From: Sphaerisporangium krabiense
Lineage (GTDB): Bacteria; Actinomycetota; Actinomycetes; Streptosporangiales; Streptosporangiaceae
DNA: 64,000 nucleotides
Reading direction: 5' to 3'
NCBI RefSeq assembly: GCF_014200435.1
Contig: NZ_JACHBR010000001.1
Location: 6,018,001-6,082,000 of the forward strand
A program made the translations under genes and the position numbers. Shown here one piece after another: positions 25,676 to 33,812 of this stretch. The notes beneath the pieces are model-generated. The model was not told where the DNA came from. It was given only the letters and a program-made list of their open reading frames with translations, and made no database searches. Numbering within the stretch: the first letter of the stretch is position 1; every line of letters begins with the position of its first letter.

Positions 25676-26549
25676 CGGTCGGCGACGGCCTCGGTGTTCC
25701 CAGGCTCGGCCAGGGCGCGAGATGCGTCCCGGCCGAGCCGGTCGGCGTCACCATCACCGGCTGTCCGTATTCATCCGTAAGGACCCGGTTCCCCAGTGGC
25801 CTCTTCAAAAGGAGGCGATAGGGGGAGAGTCGCAGATCGGCCGGCACGACACAGCGAGAGTCGCCTGTCCGGGGACGTGATCGGAAGGTGCTCACCGCCA
25901 CCGCCTGATCGCTCTCGGTCACACGTCGTAAGGCGTCGATGCCGTCACCACCGCACCCACCATGCGGAATCGGGAGCCAAGCGGTGATCGTCGTGCCCGA
26001 GGCATCCGCCCGCGCTTCGCTGATCTCGCCGGACGGGCCGACGTGCCTGTCCGGCCAGAACGCCGTCGGAGCCAGTGCCGGCCAACTCAAGGTCCCGCCA
26101 CCGCGGAGTTCGAAGATCCATGCTGGTAACGCCAACGGGCCACGGTCTGACATGAACGTCGAGTTCGTGAGGTGGAAACCGCTCACCGTGCCCGAGTCCC
26201 TCCGGTACCGATCGCCCTCCAGTGCCGTGGTGAGGCGCTGGTACGCCTCACGCGCGGACACCTGCCGCAGCATGGCCGGTCCGTCCGGAAGACCGACCCG
26301 GGCCGGGGGTGGCGGGGCCGCGGGCAGGTCCACACTCGGCGACAGGCGTGAGATCGATTTGGCGCCGCCCTCGGAAACGGGCAAGTCGCTCAACAGGAGT
26401 ATCGGACGCGGCGAAAGGTGCACGGGGAATCGTTCCCAGCGGCGTAGCGTGCTCGACATGTCCGGAACCTGATTCAGCGGGCCGGCGGCCGAGGAGAACG
26501 CGATCGTCAGCAGCGCGATCGCCATTCCGAACACCGTTCGCGACTTCAT
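25668..26549 (-). CDS. Secreted protein of unknown function
   Basis: A 293-residue protein I do not recognise. The N-terminus (MKSRTVFGMAIALLTIAFSS) is a plausible signal peptide. Proline-rich segments follow (VDLPAAPPPPARVGLPDGP), then a region with FHLTNSTFMSDRGPLALPAW and IFELRGGGTLSWPALAP. Two cysteines near the C-terminus could pair. Composition is less GC-extreme than flanking genes, like the convergent protease, so the two may have arrived together. It could be a surface partner or inhibitor of the protease, but nothing in the sequence proves this. Confidence 0.65.
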   Translation of the reverse strand: MKSRTVFGMAIALLTIAFSSAAGPLNQVPDMSSTLRRWERFPVHLSPRPILLLSDLPVSEGGAKSISRLSPSVDLPAAPPPPARVGLPDGPAMLRQVSAREAYQRLTTALEGDRYRRDSGTVSGFHLTNSTFMSDRGPLALPAWIFELRGGGTLSWPALAPTAFWPDRHVGPSGEISEARADASGTTITAWLPIPHGGCGGDGIDALRRVTESDQAVAVSTFRSRPRTGDSRCVVPADLRLSPYRLLLKRPLGNRVLTDEYGQPVMVTPTGSAGTHLAPWPSLGTPRPSPTAS

Positions 26550-26635
26550 ATGGTGAGCTCGCCAGTTGTCGGTGATGGTCCCATCGGTACGACGTCTGTT
26601 CCGGCTTCGAGGTTGTCTCGTGCGGCGACACAGCC

Positions 26636-27982
26636 TCACCGGCCCGTACACGATCGGCGGAGGAGGGCCAGGGTGGCGGCGGCGGTCAGATAGGCGGTGA
26701 GAGCGGCCAGATGCAGGATGGTGAGGCCATGCGTGACGGGGCCGGCCGCCGCGACGGCGAGCAACGCCGCCACCATCGCGCTGGCGCCGCCGACGGTAAG
26801 GAGCGCGGGAGCCGTCCCCCGCACGACGAGCGGGCCCGGGCGGGTGCGGCGCTCCACGCCTCCGAACAGCGCGACCAGTACGGAGAGGATCGCCGTCAGG
26901 CAGAGCAGCCACGGGATCCGCAGCAGTACCCACGGCGGCGAGCCCGGCGGGGGCTGGGGCATCAGGTCCGTGCCGTGCAGGGCGAGGGCGCCGATGATCA
27001 GGGCCGTCATGTGCCACAGGAAGAGCGTCATGATCACCGAGTTGACGGTGACGACCAGCGTCCACGGGCCGGGGCGTCGCAGCCACCGGTTCCCGCGGTC
27101 GTGCAGCCACAACGCGATCCCGGCGTGCGTGGCCGCCAGGGCGAGCAGGGCGAGGGTGGGCGGCGCGGTGTTGTCCACCTCCTGCCCGGCGAACCCGACC
27201 ATGCTGACCGGGTACGGCCCGGCGACCGTCAGCGCCACCAGCGCGGCGGCGCCGAGCACCGCCATCGGCGCCGCGGCCCGCGCGGGCAGGCGCCCGTCCT
27301 GCCAGGCGAACCCCACCTGGTGGACGGTCAGCCACACCAGCAGGTAGTTCACGCTCCCGGCGTACGGGACGCCGAACCCCAGCCGCGCCAGGTCGGCGGC
27401 GCCGACCAGCAGCACGAGGACCACCGGCACGGCGAGCCCCGCCCGGCGGTGCAGCGCGTGCATGGGCGGGGTGAGGACGACCACCACGATGTAGACCACC
27501 AGGAACCACAGCGGGATCATCGCCAGCCAGACCGCCAGTCCGACCAAGGACGGCGCCACGCCCGCGAGCGTCGCGACGCCCGCCGCGACCGCGAGCGCGC
27601 ACAGCAGCGCCGTGGTCGGCCGGACCAGCCGGGCGGTCCTGCCGAGCAGCCACCCGGTGAGGTCGCCGCCGCGCCGCAGGTGCGCGGTGAGGGACGCGGC
27701 GTTGGCGTACCCGCCGACCAGGAAGAACAGCGGCATGACCTGGAACACCCAGGTCAGCGGCCTGGTCCACGGCACGGTCTCCAGCACGCTGCCGCCGGCG
27801 AACCCGGCGGGGCCGTGGGTCACCGAGACCACCAGCCAGTGCCCGGCGACGACCGCCGTGATCGCCACGGCTCGCAGCAGGTCGACGTACCGGTCCCGCC
27901 GCGCGGGCGTCCGCTCCGCCAGCAGCCGCATCCGCCGCGCCACCCGGACCGGAAGGAACCTCAGGACGCGCCCCTCCGTCAT
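26636..27982 (-). CDS. Membrane acyltransferase (acyltransferase-3 family)
   Basis: An integral membrane protein of 448 residues with about ten to twelve hydrophobic helices. The N-terminal part has RYVDLLRAVAITAVVAGHWL, with the His of the acyltransferase-3/OafA family, and later FQVMPLFFLVGGYANAASL and RLVRPTTALL. Such proteins O-acylate sugars, lipids or antibiotics using membrane-side acyl donors. The ATG at 27982 removes a 45-residue non-homologous extension that would overlap the divergent gene. The acceptor is unknown. Confidence 0.85.
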   Translation of the reverse strand: MTEGRVLRFLPVRVARRMRLLAERTPARRDRYVDLLRAVAITAVVAGHWLVVSVTHGPAGFAGGSVLETVPWTRPLTWVFQVMPLFFLVGGYANAASLTAHLRRGGDLTGWLLGRTARLVRPTTALLCALAVAAGVATLAGVAPSLVGLAVWLAMIPLWFLVVYIVVVVLTPPMHALHRRAGLAVPVVLVLLVGAADLARLGFGVPYAGSVNYLLVWLTVHQVGFAWQDGRLPARAAAPMAVLGAAALVALTVAGPYPVSMVGFAGQEVDNTAPPTLALLALAATHAGIALWLHDRGNRWLRRPGPWTLVVTVNSVIMTLFLWHMTALIIGALALHGTDLMPQPPPGSPPWVLLRIPWLLCLTAILSVLVALFGGVERRTRPGPLVVRGTAPALLTVGGASAMVAALLAVAAAGPVTHGLTILHLAALTAYLTAAATLALLRRSCTGR

Positions 27983-28078
27983 GCTGAGGGCGTCCCCGCT
28001 CCGGTCCCGCCGAATCAGCCCCCGGCGGGGCGCGGGGAATGCATCCTCGTGGAGGGATTCCGGCGGACGGAGTGCGGT

Positions 28079-28648
28079 GTGGCGGACGAGGCGCATGCGT
28101 GGATGCGGCGGTTCCATCTAGGGCAGGAGAGCGTCGCCGGGAGCGGCGTGCTGGAGGTGCGCCGTGGTCCCGGGGCGCTCGGCAGGTTCGTGTGCGTTCT
28201 GCTGCGCCTGCCCCGGACCGGTGCGGCGGTACCGGTGCGGGTTCGGGTGCTCCGCCGTGCCGTGGGCGTGGGAGGGCGTCTGGAGGAGCGATGGGTGCGC
28301 CGGGTCGGGGGGCGTGCGCTGGTCAGCGTGCAGACCCGGGTGGGTGAGCGGGCCTGCGAGCGGCACGGGCCGGTGGAGATCCGCACCCGTACCACCCTCG
28401 CGGACCAGGGGATCGAGGTCGTGCAGGAGGAGGCGGTGCTGCGCGCGGGCCGCCTCCGGGTGCGGGTGCCGGAGCTGCTGGCGCCCCGGGTGGCGGCGCG
28501 GGCATGGGTCGAGCCGGACGACCGCGCCCGGCGCCCGCCGCGCTTCCACGTCGAGGTGCGGGTCACGCTGCCGGTCGCCGGGCGGGTGCTGACCTACCGG
28601 GGGTATCTGGCCGAGGAGCCCGGCGCGAACGACGTGACGGTTTCCTGA
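28079..28648 (+). CDS. DUF4166-like protein
   Basis: About 189 residues. The pattern resembles DUF4166: a GSGVLEVRRGPGALGRFVCV opening, LLRLPRTGAAVPVRVRV, a conserved RWVRRVGGRALVS, then FHVEVRVTLPVAGRVLTYRG near the end. No membrane segment or catalytic motif is visible. DUF4166 often sits at the C-terminus of short-chain dehydrogenase-like proteins; here it stands alone. The GTG at 28079 has GGAG six bases before it; GTG 28049 and ATG 28103 are other options. It is divergent from the acyltransferase gene. Confidence 0.6.
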   Translation: MADEAHAWMRRFHLGQESVAGSGVLEVRRGPGALGRFVCVLLRLPRTGAAVPVRVRVLRRAVGVGGRLEERWVRRVGGRALVSVQTRVGERACERHGPVEIRTRTTLADQGIEVVQEEAVLRAGRLRVRVPELLAPRVAARAWVEPDDRARRPPRFHVEVRVTLPVAGRVLTYRGYLAEEPGANDVTVS

Positions 28649-28696
28649 CCTGGTCTTGTGCGCTTTCGCGCCTGCCGAGGGTTTGAATTCGACCGT

Positions 28697-28714
28697 TATC
28701 CCAATATGGGGATA
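28697..28714. promoter_or_regulatory. TATCCC-N6-GGGATA inverted repeat
   Basis: A perfect 6-base-arm inverted repeat in the 204-base gap upstream of the first FAS1 gene, in an AT-rich patch. A second imperfect dyad, TCGCCC/GGGCGA, follows at about 28727-28748. It is a candidate operator; no regulator is linked. Confidence 0.35.
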
Positions 28715-28852
28715 CTTGGTGATATGTCGCCCTGCTGATATGGGGCGAGCGCGTCCGCGTGGAAACAACCGGATAGTCGGCCCTGTGGCAGCCCATGCCT
28801 GACGGCCGCCCCTCAGCGCAGGAAAAGTCAGGAAGAAAAGGGGGACAGGCGG

Positions 28853-29467
28853 ATGAACGCTGGTCTTCTCGCGCTTCCGATCGCGGCGGTTCTGTCGCTG
28901 CCCGCCGCGCAGCCCGTCTCCGCCGCGCGGCCTGTGGCCGGCGGGGGGTCCGCGTCCGCCGGGTGGCACGCCGTCGTGGCGGCCCCGGTGGCGTCCGCGC
29001 CCGTGGGACCCGCGTGCAAGACGCTGCCGCAGTCCGGCAGGGGCAGCGTCACCGAACTGGGCAGGCTGCGGGTCGACACGGCCATCGCGCACTCTCCCGA
29101 CCTGTCGACGCTCAACCAGGCGATCCAGGCGGCGGGACTGGCGCACAAGCTGAACACCGCCAAGAACATCACCGTGTTCGCTCCCACCGACGAGGCGTTC
29201 AAGAAGCTCGGCAAGCGCAAGCTGGACAAGCTGCTCGCCGACAGGAACGCCCTGACCCAGGTGCTCACCTATCACGTGGTGCAGGGCCGTAAGACGCCCA
29301 AGGATCTCAAGAAGGGCGAGTTCCCCACGGTCGAAGGGGCCAAGATCACCACAAAGGGCTCCGGTGACAAGCTCAAGGTCGACAAGGCCAAGGTCGCCTG
29401 CGGGGACATCCGCACCCGCAACGCCAACCTCTACGTCATCGACGCGGTCCTGACGCCCAAACGCTGA
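28853..29467 (+). CDS. Secreted fasciclin (FAS1) domain protein
   Basis: A 204-residue exported protein. After a signal peptide (LLALPIAAVLSLPAAQPVSA) and an Ala/Gly linker, residues about 65-202 form one FAS1 domain: NITVFAPTDEAFKKLGKRKL, TQVLTYHVVQGRKTPKDLKK and ANLYVIDAVLTP. FAS1 proteins are MPB70-like surface adhesins. Two cysteines bracket the domain. It is the paralogue of the gene at 30615; a DUF899 gene on the other strand separates them. Confidence 0.92.
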   Translation: MNAGLLALPIAAVLSLPAAQPVSAARPVAGGGSASAGWHAVVAAPVASAPVGPACKTLPQSGRGSVTELGRLRVDTAIAHSPDLSTLNQAIQAAGLAHKLNTAKNITVFAPTDEAFKKLGKRKLDKLLADRNALTQVLTYHVVQGRKTPKDLKKGEFPTVEGAKITTKGSGDKLKVDKAKVACGDIRTRNANLYVIDAVLTPKR

Positions 29468-29471
29468 CCGG

Positions 29472-29502
29472 CCCTCGGGCGGCGCGTGGACGCCGCCGAG
29501 GG
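29472..29502. terminator. Bidirectional hairpin terminator
   Basis: CCCTCG/CGAGGG and GCGGCG/CGCCGC form a twelve-pair stem with one bulged G and loop CGTGGA, between the convergent FAS1 and DUF899 genes. Confidence 0.6.
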
Positions 29503-29512
29503 AGGCCGCGCG

Positions 29513-30244
29513 TCAGTGGCAGGCGTGCGGGGCGGGGGCGTCGTAGGTGTCGTGGTGGGGGAACTCGTTGACGTACTTCTGCCGGCCGAGGGGCGTCAGG
29601 TCCAGGTAGTTGTACGTCGTCAGCAGCAGGTCAGGGCCCCGGCCGTAGGTCGAGTAGGTGTGGAAGACGCGGTCGCCGTCCCGCAGGAAGACGCTGATGC
29701 CGTGCGCGTCCTGGCCCTTGGCGACGAAGAAGCCGAGGCCCTTGCCCTCCAGCGTCTCCTTGTCCATGTAGTTGTACTCGGCCGGCGCGACGTCCTCGTC
29801 CGCGGTGACGTGGAAGTCGTAGTTGAAGTCGCTCGCGTGCGAGGAGTACCACGGCAGCGTCCAGCCCATGCGCGCGCGGAAGCGCTCGAGGCTCGCGAGC
29901 GGGGCCCGGGAGACCAGGGCGAGGGTCGTGTCGCAGCCGTGCAGGTGACGGACGTCGCCGACGTTGTCCACCAGGAACGAGCAACTCGTGCAGCCCAGGT
30001 CGCTGTCGTGCATCCACATGAAGTGGTAGGTCAGGAGCTGGCGGCGGCCCTCGAACAGGTCGAGCAGGCGGGCCTTGCCGTCCGGGCCCTCGAACACGTA
30101 GTCCTTGGTGATCTCCACCATGGGCAGCGCGCGGCGCCGGGCGGCGACGGCGTCCCTGGCGCGCGTCAGTTCCTTCTCCTGTGCCAGCAGCTCCCGGCGA
30201 GCGGCGAGCCACTCCGCGCGCGACACGATCGACGGTGTCTCCAC
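29513..30244 (-). CDS. DUF899 (thioredoxin-like) family protein
   Basis: A 243-residue cytosolic protein of the DUF899 family. Its thioredoxin-like core has LLTYHFMWMHDSDLGCTSC, with a CxxC motif, followed by SFLVDNVGDVRHLHGCDTTL and later GISVFLRDGDRVFHTYSTYG and GPDLLLTTYNYLDLTPLG. Proteins of this family are thought to be peroxiredoxin/thioredoxin-like; the exact redox partner is unknown. The GTG at 30244 has a strong GGGAGG six bases upstream and matches the conserved N-terminus. Confidence 0.9.
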   Translation of the reverse strand: METPSIVSRAEWLAARRELLAQEKELTRARDAVAARRRALPMVEITKDYVFEGPDGKARLLDLFEGRRQLLTYHFMWMHDSDLGCTSCSFLVDNVGDVRHLHGCDTTLALVSRAPLASLERFRARMGWTLPWYSSHASDFNYDFHVTADEDVAPAEYNYMDKETLEGKGLGFFVAKGQDAHGISVFLRDGDRVFHTYSTYGRGPDLLLTTYNYLDLTPLGRQKYVNEFPHHDTYDAPAPHACH

Positions 30245-30614
30245 CGGTCCTCCCAATGATCCGAAGCATGATCCGACGCGGACGGCCCCCGGCGCGTACC
30301 GGCCTACGCCATGCTCGCGCACGCGCGCGGACCGTGCCAGGACGCTCCGGGGCGCGCGGGGCCGTTCTGGGGTGTACGTGGGGCGGGACGTCTGGTACGC
30401 GGCGCGGACGGATCTCCGTGCCCCTGTCCGCCCATGCCCGCCGGCCCGGCGTCCATGCGGGACGTTTGTCGCATGTCTTCCGCGGCATGGGGAGCGGTCG
30501 CGGGGGCTCGGCGATAATGAGAAGGGTCGCCGTGCGCGGAGGCGCCCGCCCCACGTGCGGACCTTTTCGACCGGGCCGCCCTGGGGGAGGGCCCTGGCGC
30601 AAGGGGGCAATCCC
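30245..30614. promoter_or_regulatory. 370-bp gap with direct repeat and -10-like element
   Basis: No gene is supported. Directly upstream of the DUF899 start, ATGATCCGA occurs twice (30256-30264 and 30268-30276, 12-base period), a possible operator. Closer to the FAS1 gene, GATAAT at 30513-30518 is the best -10-like hexamer for the downstream promoter. The rest shows no evident structure. Confidence 0.4.
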
Positions 30615-31301
30615 ATGAAAACCCGTCTTCTCGCCCTTCCGATCGCGGCCACGCTCTCGCTCACGGCCGCCGCCTACGGCACGCAGTCGTCCGGACGGCA
30701 ACCGTCCCCGACGGCCTCTCCGACGGGGTCCCCGACCGGGTCTCCGACGGGCTCCCCGACGGGGTCGCCCACGGGCTCCCCGACCGGGTCCCCCACGGGC
30801 TCCCCGACGGGATCTCCGTCGCCGGCCTCCTCGCCCGTGGGTCCCGGCTGCGGGGCGCTGCCGAAGTCCGGCCCGGGCAGCCCGGCCCAGCTCGCCGGGG
30901 AACCGCTGGTCACCGCGGCCTCGCACATCCCGCAGCTGTCCAGCCTGGTCGCCGCGGTGAAGAAGGCGGGCCTGGAGGACGCCGCCAACTCGGCCACCGA
31001 CATCACGGTGTTCGCGCCCACCGACGACGCCTTCGCCAAGATCCCCAAGGACAAGCTCAACCGGCTCGAACAGGACAAGCAGCAGCTCGCCCGGGTGCTC
31101 GCCCACCACATCGTCGAAGGCCGCAAGACACCCGCCGACCTGAAGCGCGGCAACCTCGTGACCTTGGACAGCGGCAGGCTGAACACCGGTGAGTCCAACG
31201 GGACCTACACCGTCGACGGCGCCAAGGTCGTGTGCGGCAACATCCAGACCCGCAACGCGACCATCTACATGATCGACTCGGTGCTCAAGTCGGGCGGCTA
31301 G
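30615..31301 (+). CDS. Secreted fasciclin (FAS1) protein with GSPT repeat linker
   Basis: A 228-residue exported protein. A signal peptide is followed by a Ser/Pro/Thr linker containing seven tandem GSPT units (residues 38-65) and then a FAS1 domain: ITVFAPTDDAFAKIPKDKL, ARVLAHHIVEGRKTPADLKR and ATIYMIDSVLKSGG. The linker likely spans the wall and may be O-glycosylated. Its domain is clearly related to the protein encoded at 28853, so the two arose by duplication. GGGGG lies nine bases before the ATG. Confidence 0.92.
   Translation: MKTRLLALPIAATLSLTAAAYGTQSSGRQPSPTASPTGSPTGSPTGSPTGSPTGSPTGSPTGSPTGSPSPASSPVGPGCGALPKSGPGSPAQLAGEPLVTAASHIPQLSSLVAAVKKAGLEDAANSATDITVFAPTDDAFAKIPKDKLNRLEQDKQQLARVLAHHIVEGRKTPADLKRGNLVTLDSGRLNTGESNGTYTVDGAKVVCGNIQTRNATIYMIDSVLKSGG
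30726..30809 (+). repeat. Seven tandem 12-bp units encoding GSPT
   Basis: Seven 12-base units (GG-N-TC-N-CC-N-AC-N pattern) encode GSPT, flanked by degenerate ASPT and GSPS units. Units differ only at third positions, so copy number may vary among strains. Confidence 0.9.
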
Positions 31302-31329
31302 CCGCCCTGCGGGTCTGCCCCGAGTCATG

Positions 31330-31339
31330 CCCCTAGGGG
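31330..31339. terminator. CCCCTAGGGG palindrome at a stop codon
   Basis: A 10-base palindrome covering the stop codon of the TDT gene, between it and the convergent FAS1 gene. It is too short to be a strong terminator. Confidence 0.25.
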
Positions 31340-32508
31340 GACGGACGGGCCGCGGGCGGGGCCGGCAGGAAGAGCGTTCCGCGCGCGGCGGCGGCGGCCG
31401 TGCGCGGGGCGACGGTGAGCCAGGCGGCCAGCAGGCACGCGTAGAGGATCACGGCCGTGGCCTGGAGGACGACCGACCCGGTGATCGCCGCCAGGGCGCT
31501 GGTGCCGGTCACGCAGGTGCCGAGGGGGAAGGTGAAGCTCCACCAGGTGAGGGAGAAGGGCAGGTGCTCCCGGACGGTCCGCGCGGTGACGGCGGCGGCC
31601 AGGGCCGTCCACGCCATCGCGAAACCCCAGGTGGGCAGGCCGTAGAGCAGTCCGAAGGCGCGGGCGGCGGCGGCGTAGGGGGCGGGCAGCGCGAGCGCGG
31701 CGACGCCGCCGAGCAGGTTGGCCGCCGTCACCGACTGGCCGAGCGGTCCAAGGACGATCCACAGCGTGGGCACCATGGCCGCGGGGCCGACCGTGTGGTG
31801 GACGAGCCGGGTCCAGATCTGGGTGATGATCACCAGGGCGGCGAAGGCGCTGATGCCGAACATCGCGTAGCAGGCGAGCACCAGGGTCAGCCGCGTCTGT
31901 CCCGCCGTCGCGTACGGGACGAGCAGGGCTCCGGTGGAGGCGGACACCATCGGCGGCACCACCGGCATCAGCCACCCGCCGAAGGCCGCGTCCGCCGCGA
32001 ACGTGTGGCGGGACATCATCCGGTAGGGGATCGACACGCTGGTGACCAGGCCCAGCAGGGTTCCCGCCGACCACAGGACGACGTCCACGGCCAGGGCGGC
32101 GGGAAGTCCGATCCAGTCGCGTCCCAGCGTGAGGGTGCCCGCGCCGACCGTGAGCAGGGCCATCGCGGGCGCTCCCCAGAAGTGGGCCATCACCGGATGG
32201 GCCGCGTGCGCCCTGGCCTCGGCGCGATGGCGCCTCCAGTGGACGGACCTGGCGGCGGTGAGCGTCACCAGCAGGAGCCCCGACAGCGCCCAGACCACGG
32301 TGGCGGCCGTCCGCATGCCCGTCACCCGCACCGGCAGCGTCGCCGCCGCGTTCGCCACGATGCCCGTCCCCATGACGGAGGCGTACCAGTTGGGACCGAG
32401 GTGCCGGAACAGGTCGGCCGGGCGTTCCAACTCGCGCAGCAGCCCGAACGGGAGCCGCGCGCCGTGGGAGTGCCCGGCACGGGTGGGGAGCAAGGTGACA
32501 GACGACAT
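31333..32508 (-). CDS. TDT/SLAC1-family transporter (tellurite-resistance/dicarboxylate type)
   Basis: A 391-residue membrane protein with about ten helices. The family opening is FRHLGPNWYASVMGTGIVAN, followed by PVMAHFWGAPAMALLTVGAG, IPYRMMSRHTFAADAAFGGW, LMPVVPPMVSASTGALLVPY and, late, LPFSLTWWSFTFPLGTCVTG. TDT proteins export or import C4-dicarboxylates or sulfite. The divergent LysR gene begins 70 bp away, the classical arrangement for a LysR-controlled transporter. Confidence 0.88.
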   Translation of the reverse strand: MSSVTLLPTRAGHSHGARLPFGLLRELERPADLFRHLGPNWYASVMGTGIVANAAATLPVRVTGMRTAATVVWALSGLLLVTLTAARSVHWRRHRAEARAHAAHPVMAHFWGAPAMALLTVGAGTLTLGRDWIGLPAALAVDVVLWSAGTLLGLVTSVSIPYRMMSRHTFAADAAFGGWLMPVVPPMVSASTGALLVPYATAGQTRLTLVLACYAMFGISAFAALVIITQIWTRLVHHTVGPAAMVPTLWIVLGPLGQSVTAANLLGGVAALALPAPYAAAARAFGLLYGLPTWGFAMAWTALAAAVTARTVREHLPFSLTWWSFTFPLGTCVTGTSALAAITGSVVLQATAVILYACLLAAWLTVAPRTAAAAARGTLFLPAPPAARPSP

Positions 32509-32564
32509 GGATCCACCCTGGTCAGGACGTAACGGACTCGGTAGGGGCCGATTTCGGATGGACC

Positions 32565-32581
32565 CATAGACTGCGTCTATG
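32565..32581. promoter_or_regulatory. LysR-type box overlapping a leaderless promoter
   Basis: CATAGAC-TGC-GTCTATG is a perfect 7-base-arm palindrome and contains a T-N11-A core (T32567, A32579). The hexamer TAGACT (32567-32572) fits a -10 element and is followed after six bases by the LysR ATG (32579). Binding here would block transcription of the regulator's own gene. The palindrome is seen directly; autorepression is inferred from the LysR-family norm. Confidence 0.6.
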
Positions 32582-33526
32582 ACTTTGCCGAGCCGGGTCA
32601 GCGACCTCGCTCCCTTCGACCTGCTGCTCTCCGTCGCCCGGCTCGGCAGCGTCGGGGCCGCGGCGCGCGCCCACGGCATCTCCCAGCCGACGGCGAGCGC
32701 GCGGATCAGCGGCATGGAGCGGCGCCTCGGGATCGCGTTGATCAAGCGCTCCGCCCGGGGTTCACGCCTCACCGACGAGGGCGCCCTCGTCGCCGACTGG
32801 GCCCGCGCCGCCGTGGAGGCCGCCTGGTCGCTGGACGCCGGGATCACCTCGCTGCGCGGCGTCCGCGACGACCGGCTCCCGGTGGCCGCGAGCCTCACCG
32901 TCGCCGAGTACCTCCTGCCCCGCTGGCTCGCCGCCCTGCGCGCGTCCGCCCCTGACACCTCGGTGGCGCTGACGGCGGGCAACTCCGGCGACGTCGCCGC
33001 CGCCGTGCTGAGCGGCGCGGCGCCGATCGGCTTCATCGAGAGCCCCGACGTGCCCGAGGGGTTGCGCTCCCGCGCGGTGGGCCACGACACGCTGACGGTC
33101 ATCGTCGCCCCCGGCCACCCGTGGGCCCGTCGCCGCTCCGGGATCACCCCGGAGGAGCTCGCGGCCACCCCGCTGGTCAGCCGCGAGCGCGGCTCGGGGA
33201 CGCGCCGCCACCTCGAACTGGCCCTGCGGAGCCGTACCGGCCGTCCCCTCGCGGAGCCGCTGCTGGAGCTGTCGTCCACCACCGCCATCAAGGCCGCCGT
33301 CGCCGAACGCGTGGGCCCGGCGGTGCTCAGCTCTCTGGCGGTGGCGGGCGAACTGGCCGGCAGGACCGTCGTGTCGGTGCCGGTCGTGGACGTCGACCTC
33401 CATCGCACGCTGCGGCTCGTGCACCCCTCGGGCCGCGCGCTCACGGGTGTCGCCGCGCGGCTCGCCGAGATCGCCGCGCGTTCCGCTCGGCACGCCCCGC
33501 CCGCGAACGGGTCCGCACCTGGGTGA
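32579..33526 (+). CDS. LysR-family transcriptional regulator
   Basis: A 315-residue LysR protein. The N-terminal winged helix has LLLSVARLGSVGAAARAHGI, SQPTASARISGMERRLGIAL and RSARGSRLTDEGALVADWAR. The C-terminal effector domain is a periplasmic-binding-like fold with LTVIVAPGHPWARRRSGI and LVSRERGSGTRRHLELAL. It is divergent from the TDT transporter and probably controls it. The start codon lies inside a T-N11-A palindrome with no Shine-Dalgarno, so the mRNA may be leaderless. Confidence 0.93.
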   Translation: MTLPSRVSDLAPFDLLLSVARLGSVGAAARAHGISQPTASARISGMERRLGIALIKRSARGSRLTDEGALVADWARAAVEAAWSLDAGITSLRGVRDDRLPVAASLTVAEYLLPRWLAALRASAPDTSVALTAGNSGDVAAAVLSGAAPIGFIESPDVPEGLRSRAVGHDTLTVIVAPGHPWARRRSGITPEELAATPLVSRERGSGTRRHLELALRSRTGRPLAEPLLELSSTTAIKAAVAERVGPAVLSSLAVAGELAGRTVVSVPVVDVDLHRTLRLVHPSGRALTGVAARLAEIAARSARHAPPANGSAPG

Positions 33527-33572
33527 AAGCCCACCCGGCCGGCCCGCCGTGCCGCGGGGGAGCGTGCGGTGG

Positions 33573-33812
33573 TCAGCGCAGGAGGGACAGGAGCGGGTGC
33601 AGGGCCACCAGCCAGAATCCCGCGACGGCCACCACGGTGAGCGCCACCCGGGCGGTGGGCCCGGGGGAGCCCCCCGGCGGACCGCTCCCGGCGCGAGCGG
33701 GCCCGCGCATGGCGGGGCTCATGCGACGCTCGAGGTTCATCTGGTGCGTACCCGGGGCCGTGCGGCGGGCCTCCGGATCTTCATCCGATGCCTCGGCGAC
33801 GCGCCGGGTCAT
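33573..33812 (-). CDS. Small membrane protein coupled to the Clp-N gene
   Basis: Up to 79 residues with a single C-terminal hydrophobic helix (VALTVVAVAGFWLVALHPLL). Its ATG (33812) overlaps the stop of the Clp-N gene as ATGA, the classical coupling signal, which is the main reason to call it real. An internal ATG at 33740 would give about 55 residues. The N-terminal half is charged and low in conservation-like features. No function can be assigned; a membrane tether or effector for the upstream protein is possible. Confidence 0.5.
   Translation of the reverse strand: MTRRVAEASDEDPEARRTAPGTHQMNLERRMSPAMRGPARAGSGPPGGSPGPTARVALTVVAVAGFWLVALHPLLSLLR

Noticed and set aside
26711-28648. A 645-codon plus-strand open frame opposite the acyltransferase
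   Set aside because: It is Gln/Arg/His-rich shadow sequence of the real minus-strand gene; only its last about 190 codons carry a protein-like pattern.
32565-32581. McbR-type site (TAGAC-N6-GTCTA)
   Set aside because: The spacer here is three bases, not six; the T-N11-A LysR reading fits better.
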